From assembly GCA_043820105.1 (NCBI GenBank), contig JBDREC010000087.1:1-19522 (forward strand): a DNA stretch of 19,522 nucleotides, written 5' to 3'. Position 1 is the stretch's first letter, and every line of letters begins with the position of its first letter. Shown one piece after another: positions 1 through 6,357 of the stretch. This stretch comes from JBDREC01 sp043820105 [NCBI: Pseudomonadota bacterium]. Lineage in GTDB: Bacteria > Bdellovibrionota_F > JAHFAK01. The notes under the pieces are model-generated. The model ran no database searches, was not told the origin of the DNA, and was given only the letters and a program-made list of their open reading frames with translations. The translations under genes and the position numbers were made by a program.

Positions 1-49
1 GGATATTAGTTAAGCAAACAGGCTAATTACTTAGATTACATATAACACT

Positions 50-151
50 CTAGATAACCAGATAAGCTCAAAAGAGGATCTAGGATAGAAGGCATATCCA
101 AAAGGTATGCTGGCGGATTTTAGATAGATAAGATTTGGAAAAGATCTAGGA
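50..151 (+). repeat. Two imperfect copies of a hairpin-forming module
   Basis: Segments around 50-85 and 118-151 share the same order of short words: TAGATA, then ATAAG, then AAAAGA, then ATCTAGGA. In each copy the outer TAGAT can pair with the closing ATCTA. The copies are about 35 bases long and separated by the GCATA/TATGC hairpin. They may be repeated domains of one RNA or a degenerate duplication. Confidence 0.4.
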
Positions 152-192
152 AGAAGAGAGACTACAAAAGTTATTTCAACCTGTCTTTATAA

Positions 193-229
193 AAAAAGGC
201 CGTCAGGTGCAAACCTGGTGGCTTTTTTT
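193..229 (+). terminator. Strong rho-independent terminator, possibly bidirectional
   Basis: GGCCGTCAGGT at 198-208 pairs with ACCTGGTGGCT around a GCAA loop at 209-212. The stem has about 11 base pairs including three G-T pairs, and A/T runs extend it on both sides. A run of U follows on the plus strand and an A-run precedes it, so it could also act on the minus strand. It ends whatever is transcribed from the left and isolates the 402-6256 operon. Confidence 0.78.
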
Positions 230-289
230 TTGACCTCAGAATATAATTCAAATTTACTTCAATATACTTTCAAAAAATATTTTATCGTC

Positions 290-316
290 TTGCCTTTTTA
301 TTTTTAATTTTATAAT
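290..316 (+). promoter_or_regulatory. Possible promoter of the 402-6256 operon
   Basis: TTGCCT at 290-295 and a perfect TATAAT at 311-316 are separated by 15 bases, shorter than the ideal 17. It lies downstream of the terminator and about 85 bases before the first start codon. The TATAAT box is clear; the -35 box is weak and the region is AT-rich, so chance matches are easy. Confidence 0.35.
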
Positions 317-401
317 TTCTCAAAAAGTATAATAATTGAATAAGATATAAAAAAAGCTTTAAAATAAACTACTTGCTAAAAAACATACGGCAGGATGAAA
401 T

Positions 402-1547
402 ATGAAAAAAAGTATTCAAACACTTATTAGAAATGAATTTCCTCTTAAGAAAAATATAATTTATCTTGCAAATGCTGAAGTTGCACCCCTTCCACTATCA
501 AGTGCTAATGCAATAGCTGAATATGCAAAAGACTATAGTAACTTTGGACATAAGGCATATTATAATAAATATGAAAAATTAATAGATGACACTCGAGTTG
601 AGGCTGCAAAACTGCTTGATTGCAGTGAAGATGAAATTGCTTTTGGAAAAAATACGACCTGGGGCATAATTCTTGCGTCAATGTTACTTCCATTAAAAAA
701 AGATGATGAAATAATTATTCCTCATAAAGAATTTCCAGCAAATTACTATCCTTGGCTTCCTTTAAGAAATAAAGGTATTAAAATAAAGTTCATTCGAAGC
801 AGAGATTTTGGTATAGCACCTGAAGATATTATTGACAATATTACAAAGAAAACAAAATTAATAACACAGAGCTTAGTTGATTATTTTACAGGATACAGAC
901 AAGATTTTAAAAAATTAAGTAAAGTTTGCAAAGAAAAAGATATCCATTTAGTGCTTGATGCGATACAGGGAATTGGCGCAATTCCTTTTTCATGCAAAAA
1001 AAATCATATTAGTTTTTTATCAGCAGATGCTCACAAATGGATGATGGGACCTGAAGGTATAAGTCTACTTTATATTAATAAAAAGGTAATTCCAAAATTA
1101 AACCAAGATTATTATGGTTGGCTAAATCTTGAAGATCCCTTTGATTTTTTGAAGAGAAATAAAGAACTTGTTAAGACTGCTTCAAGAGTAGAAGAGGGAT
1201 CTCATAATATGCTTGGAATTGCTGGTTTAAATAAGTCTTTAAAACTTATCAATGAAGTAGGTATTGATGAAATTTGGGAATCAATTTTTAAACTAACTGA
1301 AATTTTAATTATTGAACTTAAAAAACTTGGTTACTATGTTGTAACAAGAAAGCAAAAAAATAGTAGAGCTGGTATTATTAGTTTTAAACCAACTAAAAAC
1401 GCCACTTTGATTCAAAAGCATTTTGAAACAAAGAAGATTTATATAAATCAAAGAAATGGATATCTTAGAATTAGCCCACATTTTTATAATGACAAAGATG
1501 AAATAAAAAATTTTATAGATGAATTAACTTATATTGAGGACAATTAA
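402..1547 (+). CDS. Class V (cysteine desulfurase/kynureninase-like) PLP aminotransferase
   Basis: A 381-residue fold-type I PLP enzyme of the class V aminotransferase family, presumably cytosolic. Visible motifs are the cofactor-phosphate region NTTWG (84-88), the cofactor-binding Asp186 and Gln189 in LVLDAIQG, and the PLP lysine K212 in SADAHKWMMGPEG. A C-terminal RISPHFYN (356-363) is typical of isopenicillin-N-epimerase-like and selenocysteine-lyase-like members. No conserved Cys-containing loop of a true cysteine desulfurase is evident, and no iron-sulfur assembly genes are nearby, so an IscS role is unlikely. The substrate cannot be read from sequence. A GGCAGGA stretch (389-395) precedes the ATG by 6 bases. 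The stop lies 4 bases before the proposed GTG start of the TrpF-like gene, so the two are probably co-transcribed and coupled. Confidence 0.9.
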   Translation: MKKSIQTLIRNEFPLKKNIIYLANAEVAPLPLSSANAIAEYAKDYSNFGHKAYYNKYEKLIDDTRVEAAKLLDCSEDEIAFGKNTTWGIILASMLLPLKKDDEIIIPHKEFPANYYPWLPLRNKGIKIKFIRSRDFGIAPEDIIDNITKKTKLITQSLVDYFTGYRQDFKKLSKVCKEKDIHLVLDAIQGIGAIPFSCKKNHISFLSADAHKWMMGPEGISLLYINKKVIPKLNQDYYGWLNLEDPFDFLKRNKELVKTASRVEEGSHNMLGIAGLNKSLKLINEVGIDEIWESIFKLTEILIIELKKLGYYVVTRKQKNSRAGIISFKPTKNATLIQKHFETKKIYINQRNGYLRISPHFYNDKDEIKNFIDELTYIEDN

Positions 1548-1551
1548 GCTG

Positions 1552-2163
1552 GTGGATATAAAAGTTAAAGTTTGTGGAATTACTTCAGTTGATGATGCAA
1601 AAAAAGCAATTGATTGTGGTGCTTCAGCAATAGGTTTAAATTTCAATCAAGATTCAAAACACCTTATATCTTTATACAAAGCAAAGCAGATTATTAAACT
1701 AAGTGATAAGATTAAATGGGTTGGAATGTTTGATGAAAGCAACATGGATTTCATACAAAAAATAATTGATGAAACACAATTAGATATAATTCAAATTGAA
1801 CAAAAGGCTTATCCTGAATTTTGCAGTCCTTATTTTGGTGTTGTTGTAAAGTCTATAATTGGTGATAAACGTGACAGCATGAAAGTTATGCTTGATTTCC
1901 ATGTTGGTTACTTAATGATGGATAACGTATCTGGTTATAGATTTCTTTCTAATTTTTCATCTTTATGGGAATTCTCAAAAGAGGTTTCAAAGTATGGAAT
2001 GGTAATACTTTCAAGTGGAATTAATCATTTAAATGTAAGTGAAGCCATAAATAGGGTTAAACCGTATTGTGTGGATGTTTGTGATTGTCTAGAAGATGAA
2101 GTCGGTAAGATGAATATTACTAAAATGCAAAGATTCTTTAAAAGTATGGAAGATCTAAAATGA
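1552..2163 (+). CDS. trpF: Divergent phosphoribosylanthranilate isomerase-like protein (TrpF family)
   Basis: About 203 residues forming a TrpF-type beta/alpha barrel. TrpF isomerises N-(5-phosphoribosyl)anthranilate in tryptophan synthesis. The start VKVCGITSVDDA with the catalytic Cys (residue 8), the SKHLIS strand-end motif and an Asp in LMMDNVSG (about residue 124, the general-acid position) support the family. Several normally conserved loops are altered: the usual QLHG is IQIEQ, the glycine-rich phosphate loop after the Asp is shortened to SGYRF, SGG is SSG, and DVSSGVE reads DVCDCLE. Activity or substrate may therefore differ. I chose GTG 1552 because GAGGA at 1536-1540 sits 11 bases upstream and the family begins just before VKVCG. 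TTG 1534 (overlapping the previous gene) and CTG 1549 are alternatives. No other tryptophan genes are in the window. Confidence 0.75.
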   Translation: MDIKVKVCGITSVDDAKKAIDCGASAIGLNFNQDSKHLISLYKAKQIIKLSDKIKWVGMFDESNMDFIQKIIDETQLDIIQIEQKAYPEFCSPYFGVVVKSIIGDKRDSMKVMLDFHVGYLMMDNVSGYRFLSNFSSLWEFSKEVSKYGMVILSSGINHLNVSEAINRVKPYCVDVCDCLEDEVGKMNITKMQRFFKSMEDLK

Positions 2164-2178
2164 TAAAAAAAAACAATG
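2148..2178 (+). promoter_or_regulatory. Ribosome-binding site, ATG and A9 slippery run before the S55 gene
   Basis: GGAAG at 2148-2152 lies 7 bases before an ATG at 2160 that overlaps the TrpF-like stop as ATGA. That ATG is followed by nine A (2165-2173) and is out of frame with the S55 reading frame. With eight A it would read MIKKT joined directly to the Met at 2176, giving a classic charged start to the signal peptide. The in-frame ATG at 2176 has no comparable ribosome-binding site. This suggests either transcriptional slippage on the A-run or a one-base homopolymer error. Confidence 0.55.
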
Positions 2179-3822
2179 CTATTTATGATTCTCTCGTCAC
2201 TTCTTTTTATTAATTTTTTAGGGGCCTTAAATTCAGATTTATTGCCATTAAGTGAAGTGAAAAAGGGGATGAAGGGTTACGGCTTAACAGTTTTCTCAGG
2301 GCAAACACCGGAAAAATTTGAGGTAGAAGTTATTGATGTTGTTCGCAACATGAGTGAACCGGATGTTGATATGATTATTGTTCAATGTACCGGAAAAAAC
2401 ATTGAACGTTCAGGGATAGCTTCAGGCATGAGTGGTTCACCCATATATTTAAATGGGAAGATAGCTGGGGCTTTGGCAATTGCCATTATTTTTTCAAAAG
2501 AAAACATTGGGATGGTTACACCTATTGAATACATGTTAAGAGACGCAAAGGAAGACTTTCCAAGATACGCCCTGGGAAAATATAAGGGAAAAGAGATGAA
2601 GCACATTTCAATTCCTGTTTCTATCTCTGGATTTTCACCTAATTCAAAAGGGCTTTTAGCCAATGAGCTTAAAAAATATGGTTTTGAAGTTGCTGATTCA
2701 ATAAGTGGGAAAGTGGATATCAAAAAAGAAAAATTAGTTCCAGGTTCAGCTGTTGGCCTTGTGATGATTGAGGGAGATTTGTCCTCTACTGCTTATGGAA
2801 CCGTTACTTACGTTGATGGTGACAAGGTTTATGCTTTAGGGCATCCAGCGCATAATCTGGGCTTAATAGAATATCCTATGACTAATGCTCTTATTCATAC
2901 GATAATTCCAAGATATGATGTTTCCTTAAAAGTAGCCTCCTCAGGACCTGTTATTGGTACTTTTATTAGTGATAGATACCCGGGAACTTTTGGGCTTATG
3001 AATAAAAAAGCTGATCTTGTCCCGGTTACAATAAAAATAAAATGCAAGGCCAGAAAGATAGATAAAGAATATAATATTCGTATTATTCGTAGTAAGTTCT
3101 TAACCCCTGCAATGTTTATGTCAGCTGTAAGCCATGTTTTTGATAAGTATTCACGAGAATCAAATGAGAATACTGTAAATCTTAAAGCCTGTATAAAACT
3201 CAAAGGTCAAGATCCAATCAATATTGAAGAAACCTTTTACAACCCCTCAAGCACCCTTGATTTATCAATAGTAAAATTTATTAATGATATTTATACAAAT
3301 CCTTTTGAAAAAATAAGAATTGAAAAAATAGATGTTTCAGCTGAAGTTTGGCATGAAAAGAGAACGGCAATTATTAATTCTATTTGGACTGATAAGAAGG
3401 AATTAAGTCCATCTGAAGAGTTTAAGCTTTTTGTAAAACTTGATATTTATAATTCTTCCCCACAAATCTTCAGTTTTGATATGCAGGCTCCTGCTAATAA
3501 ATTGTTAAATGCATTTTCGATTAAGGTTTTAGGCGGGAATTCATATGTTCCGATGATTTTACCTCCTAAGTCTGTTGCAGATATTATTAAGAATATACCT
3601 TTATTTAAAAGTTCAACAAATCTTATTGTAAATACATCACATGTTCAAAGAGGCTTAGTTCATGGCGGTTATATTCTAGATAATTTACCAGAATCTTATC
3701 TGCACCAGTTTGCTTCAAGCAATAAACAAGAAACAGCACCTTTTATTTCAAGCAAAAAACTTTTCAAAGATACAGATTATATAATTCAAGGTGAAAGAGA
3801 ATTACAATTAATTATTAAATAA
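2176..3822 (+). CDS. Secreted SpoIVB-type peptidase S55 domain protein
   Basis: A 548-residue protein with a hydrophobic N-terminus (1-18) followed by an exported S55-like domain. Residues 31-45 (GMKGYGLTVFSG), the serine motif SGMSGSPI (83-90, candidate nucleophile S86 by analogy with GDSGGP) and a later ALGHP motif (H223) identify the family. In Bacillus SpoIVB the LGH motif precedes GMSGSP; here it follows, so the core looks permuted relative to SpoIVB. Residues about 290-548 form a beta-rich C-terminal region with no recognised domain. The strict in-frame ATG 2176 gives a signal peptide lacking positive charge and a poor ribosome-binding site; translation more plausibly begins at ATG 2160 with a one-base shift at the A-run. 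It lies 14 bases before the propeller gene and is probably co-expressed with it. Protease activity is not proven. Confidence 0.88.
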   Translation: MLFMILSSLLFINFLGALNSDLLPLSEVKKGMKGYGLTVFSGQTPEKFEVEVIDVVRNMSEPDVDMIIVQCTGKNIERSGIASGMSGSPIYLNGKIAGALAIAIIFSKENIGMVTPIEYMLRDAKEDFPRYALGKYKGKEMKHISIPVSISGFSPNSKGLLANELKKYGFEVADSISGKVDIKKEKLVPGSAVGLVMIEGDLSSTAYGTVTYVDGDKVYALGHPAHNLGLIEYPMTNALIHTIIPRYDVSLKVASSGPVIGTFISDRYPGTFGLMNKKADLVPVTIKIKCKARKIDKEYNIRIIRSKFLTPAMFMSAVSHVFDKYSRESNENTVNLKACIKLKGQDPINIEETFYNPSSTLDLSIVKFINDIYTNPFEKIRIEKIDVSAEVWHEKRTAIINSIWTDKKELSPSEEFKLFVKLDIYNSSPQIFSFDMQAPANKLLNAFSIKVLGGNSYVPMILPPKSVADIIKNIPLFKSSTNLIVNTSHVQRGLVHGGYILDNLPESYLHQFASSNKQETAPFISSKKLFKDTDYIIQGERELQLIIK

Positions 3823-3836
3823 CTGAGGCTAGAAAA

Positions 3837-5900
3837 ATGCTTAAAAAAATTATACTAATATTACTTATCTCATACCCATTATTTTCGACACAATCATTGA
3901 AATGGAGGAATAGAAATTTTAATGATTTTTATGGTGGAGAATTAAAAAACACTGAAATATCATCATCAGGATTTTTGCAAACTACAAAATCAATTTCTGA
4001 GTTTTCTTTAAAAGAATATGATTCAATAACAGCAATAGCAAAGTATAAAAACAAGTATTATTTAGGGACATCTTCAAAAGCGGCTATTTTTGAGTTTGAA
4101 AATGGGCACTACAAGAAACTTTCTGATATTGATGGGGTAGGTGTATCATCTCTATTGAATATTGGACAGTATATCTATGCCTCAACTTTTCCAACAGGGA
4201 AAATATATAAAATAGATACCAAGAACAATAAAGTCAGTCAGCTTTGCCAGTTAGAAGAATCTTATGTCTGGAAACTAGCAAAGTATAAAAAGAATTATAT
4301 ATTAGCAGCCACAGGTCCAAATGGTAAGCTTTTTAAAATCAATATTGAAAATGGCAATATTGGACCAGTTTTTAATGTTGATGATACACATATTACAGCC
4401 TTATATTATGATTCAGATAAGGATGAGGTCTATATTGGAACTTCTGAAAAAGGTTTATTAATAAAGCTTGATAAAAATTATAATCCCTTTACTGTCTATG
4501 ATTTTGCTGATAGAGAAGTAAAAGTTATAAAAGCATTTAATGGTAATATTTATGTTGGAACTAATGAGTATTTCTTATTCCCAGCACCCAATAATAATGC
4601 CTCACAAGCAGGTGGTCAAGGTCAGGACCAAGTTCAACAGGATATAGGACAAGCGCCACAAACTCAATTTAGATTTGCATTGACTTTAATTAACACTATG
4701 GGAAGAGAGGAAAAAATCTTTTTTTCAGTAAATGAGTATGTTAATGATATTTTAGTTGAAAATGAGGGAACTATTTATCTAGCGACATCTCCAAATGGTA
4801 GGATTTATAAAATAGATCCTGAAAAAAGAATATTCTACACTTACAGGGATTTGGAAAATACTAATATTGTAAAATTATTTTCCTCTGATCAAGGATCTTT
4901 CTTAGAAGCATTTAGTTCAATGGGACCGGCTGCTTTATTTACTGTTAATGATAATTTTAAAGCTGAAGCATCATATAAGTCAAAAGTGCTTGATACTCGT
5001 TGTAAATCAATGTGGGGAAAGTTTTATTTTACAGCAAGCCATGGAGTTAAATTTTCATTGAGATCCGGCAATACACAGTTTCCTGACCAGACATGGTCTA
5101 AGTGGGTTGCTAACACTGTTAGTGGTCAGAAATCAGATCTTAAAGAAGCACGTTATTTTCAATGGATGGCTGTATGGAATAAAGAAAATGCTAAGATTTA
5201 TAATGCTAAAATATATTATAAAAACGTTAATCAAAGACCAATTATTAAAAAATTAAGAATTGATGGTGTTGGTAATGATTTTGGTGGAGGTGTTTTTGAT
5301 CCTGGATTAAAGGCAATTGATGACAATACCGTTGAAGCTTCTGCTTTATTATATGAATTAAAGGAAAATACTTTCATTAAAGAAATCGTTTGGGAATATG
5401 AAGATTTTAACAAAGATAGAATTTTTTCTAAATTATCGCTTGCTTCAAAAGAATATCCAAATGATTTTGTTGAAATTAAAAGCAATATGTTACTTCAAAA
5501 GCATACCTGGGAGACAAAAGATATTCCAGATGGAGAATATAGAATCAAACTAGAAATTAGTGATGCACCAGATAATATGCAAGCTGAAAGCTTAAGTAAT
5601 TGGCTCATTTCTGATTTTTTTACTATTGATAATTCAAAGCCCACTTTTGAAGCCGTTAAAATAAAAGATGGAAGCATTTGGTTTAAAGCTGTTGATAATT
5701 TTAGTAATATACTTAGAGCAGAATATAAGATTAAGAAAAATAAATGGGGTTATATAGAACCAATTGATGGCATTTTTGATTCACAAACAGAAGAATTTGA
5801 ATTAAAAATTCCAGATCAACTCAAAGAAAGTGATTTTATCCTCTTAAGAATTATTGATGAAGAGGGTAATTACATAACAAAATCATTAAAGGTAAAATAA
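3837..5900 (+). CDS. Secreted beta-propeller protein with a C-terminal Ig-like region
   Basis: A 687-residue exported protein. The signal peptide covers about residues 1-17 (MLKKIILILLISYPLFS). Repeated blade cores of the form Y-x-G/A-T-x-x-x-G-x-I/L-x-K-I-D occur near residues 75, 114, 156, 199, 239 and 314, spaced about 40-43 residues, as in WD40/YncE-like propellers. The 239-314 gap is doubled by a low-complexity Q/G/N-rich insert (251-277). Residues about 385-465 carry a WGK...RSGN...PDQTWSKW...ARYFQW pattern that I recall from envelope WD40-like proteins of environmental lineages. Residues about 470-687 look like beta-sandwich or Ig-like repeats. ATG 3837 follows a GAGG about 8 bases upstream. 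It probably acts outside the inner membrane as a binding scaffold; the partner is unknown, but the co-operonic S55 protein is the obvious candidate. Confidence 0.82.
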   Translation: MLKKIILILLISYPLFSTQSLKWRNRNFNDFYGGELKNTEISSSGFLQTTKSISEFSLKEYDSITAIAKYKNKYYLGTSSKAAIFEFENGHYKKLSDIDGVGVSSLLNIGQYIYASTFPTGKIYKIDTKNNKVSQLCQLEESYVWKLAKYKKNYILAATGPNGKLFKINIENGNIGPVFNVDDTHITALYYDSDKDEVYIGTSEKGLLIKLDKNYNPFTVYDFADREVKVIKAFNGNIYVGTNEYFLFPAPNNNASQAGGQGQDQVQQDIGQAPQTQFRFALTLINTMGREEKIFFSVNEYVNDILVENEGTIYLATSPNGRIYKIDPEKRIFYTYRDLENTNIVKLFSSDQGSFLEAFSSMGPAALFTVNDNFKAEASYKSKVLDTRCKSMWGKFYFTASHGVKFSLRSGNTQFPDQTWSKWVANTVSGQKSDLKEARYFQWMAVWNKENAKIYNAKIYYKNVNQRPIIKKLRIDGVGNDFGGGVFDPGLKAIDDNTVEASALLYELKENTFIKEIVWEYEDFNKDRIFSKLSLASKEYPNDFVEIKSNMLLQKHTWETKDIPDGEYRIKLEISDAPDNMQAESLSNWLISDFFTIDNSKPTFEAVKIKDGSIWFKAVDNFSNILRAEYKIKKNKWGYIEPIDGIFDSQTEEFELKIPDQLKESDFILLRIIDEEGNYITKSLKVK

Positions 5901-6256
5901 TGATATATTGTATTTTAGCTTTTGCCATAGTATGCAATGCCACAGCCAATATATTAATTAAACTAGGTATGATGAAGCTAGATGCCATAAAGCTAGCTCC
6001 CTTTGATTTCTTAAGATATTTATCATATATAAATCTCACAATTGTTGCAGGAATTGCAATGTTTGCTTTAGCTTTAGTATCTTATGCCTATGTTTTATCT
6101 AAAATGAACCTTTCAATAGCTTACCCAGTAATGACCAGCCTGGGTTTTGTCATTGTAATAGCCTTTTCAGCCACTTTCCTAAAAGAAACAATCACTTTTA
6201 TACAATTAATTGGCTTTGCCTCAATCATTCTAGGAGTTTGGCTCGTGGCCAGATAA
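5900..6256 (+). CDS. Small four-helix membrane protein, EamA/SMR-like (DMT superfamily)
   Basis: A 118-residue inner-membrane protein with four predicted helices at about 2-22, 44-67, 74-93 and 99-117. The C-terminal half (AYPVMTSLGFVIVIAFSA, then FLKETITFIQLIG) is typical of small DMT-family proteins such as SMR exporters and the ArnE/ArnF flippase subunits. The membrane-embedded Glu14 essential in EmrE-type drug exporters is absent: N13 occupies the equivalent place. Multidrug export is therefore unlikely, and an ArnE-like lipid-carrier or half-size EamA role fits better. Such proteins normally work as homo- or heterodimers, and no partner gene is adjacent. The ATG overlaps the previous stop by one base (TAATG), indicating translational coupling and making it the last gene of the operon. 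Confidence 0.8.
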   Translation: MIYCILAFAIVCNATANILIKLGMMKLDAIKLAPFDFLRYLSYINLTIVAGIAMFALALVSYAYVLSKMNLSIAYPVMTSLGFVIVIAFSATFLKETITFIQLIGFASIILGVWLVAR

Positions 6257-6294
6257 CACCTCAACAAACTTTACACAGATCTTTCTTCTACCAC

Positions 6295-6342
6295 ATTAAT
6301 TATTAATTATTATTTATTAATTATTGATTATTTTCTATTAAT
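6295..6342. repeat. AT-only repeat tract, also found at 14319-14350
   Basis: Overlapping copies of ATTAATT/ATTATT fill the gap between the convergent ends of the 402-6256 and 11649-6358 operons. The 17-mers ATTAATTATTAATTATT and ATTAATTATTGATTATT occur exactly here and at 14319-14350. It forms no GC stem, so it is not a classical terminator. The 101-base gap holds nothing else that I recognise. Confidence 0.6.
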
Positions 6343-6357
6343 CTCCATCCCACCCAA

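Larger units (their letters stand above)
1..232 (+). ncRNA. Candidate 3' part of a structured RNA of unknown family
   Basis: Plus-strand frames starting before the window all stop within about 30 bases, and no coding region is visible here. Instead there is a series of stems: CTAGAT 50-55 with ATCTAG 78-83, enclosing CTC-AAAA-GAG at 67-76; GCATA-T-CC 92-99 with GGTATGC 104-110 closing an AAAA loop; and TAGAT 121-125 with ATCTA 144-148. The series ends in an intrinsic terminator at 193-229. This arrangement suits the 3' end of a noncoding RNA or a long leader cut by the window edge. I could not match it to tmRNA, RNase P RNA, SRP RNA or rRNA. The stems are seen; that they form an RNA gene is inference. 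The rest of 233-401 is AT-rich and holds only a possible promoter. Confidence 0.3.

Noticed and set aside
119-180. Resemblance of AGATAGAT and GACTACAAAAGTTA to the 3' conserved regions of RNase P RNA
   Set aside because: The universally conserved ACAGAA and the bases after AGATAGAT do not match, and other conserved segments are absent; probably chance in an AT-rich region.
213-223. ACCTGGTGGCT resembling the start of 5S rRNA
   Set aside because: It is fully explained as the right arm of the terminator, and no other 5S segments follow.
2382-2723. Antisense open frame of 113 codons inside the S55 gene
   Set aside because: It lies wholly inside a well-supported gene, has no ribosome-binding site of note and no recognisable family; a shadow frame.
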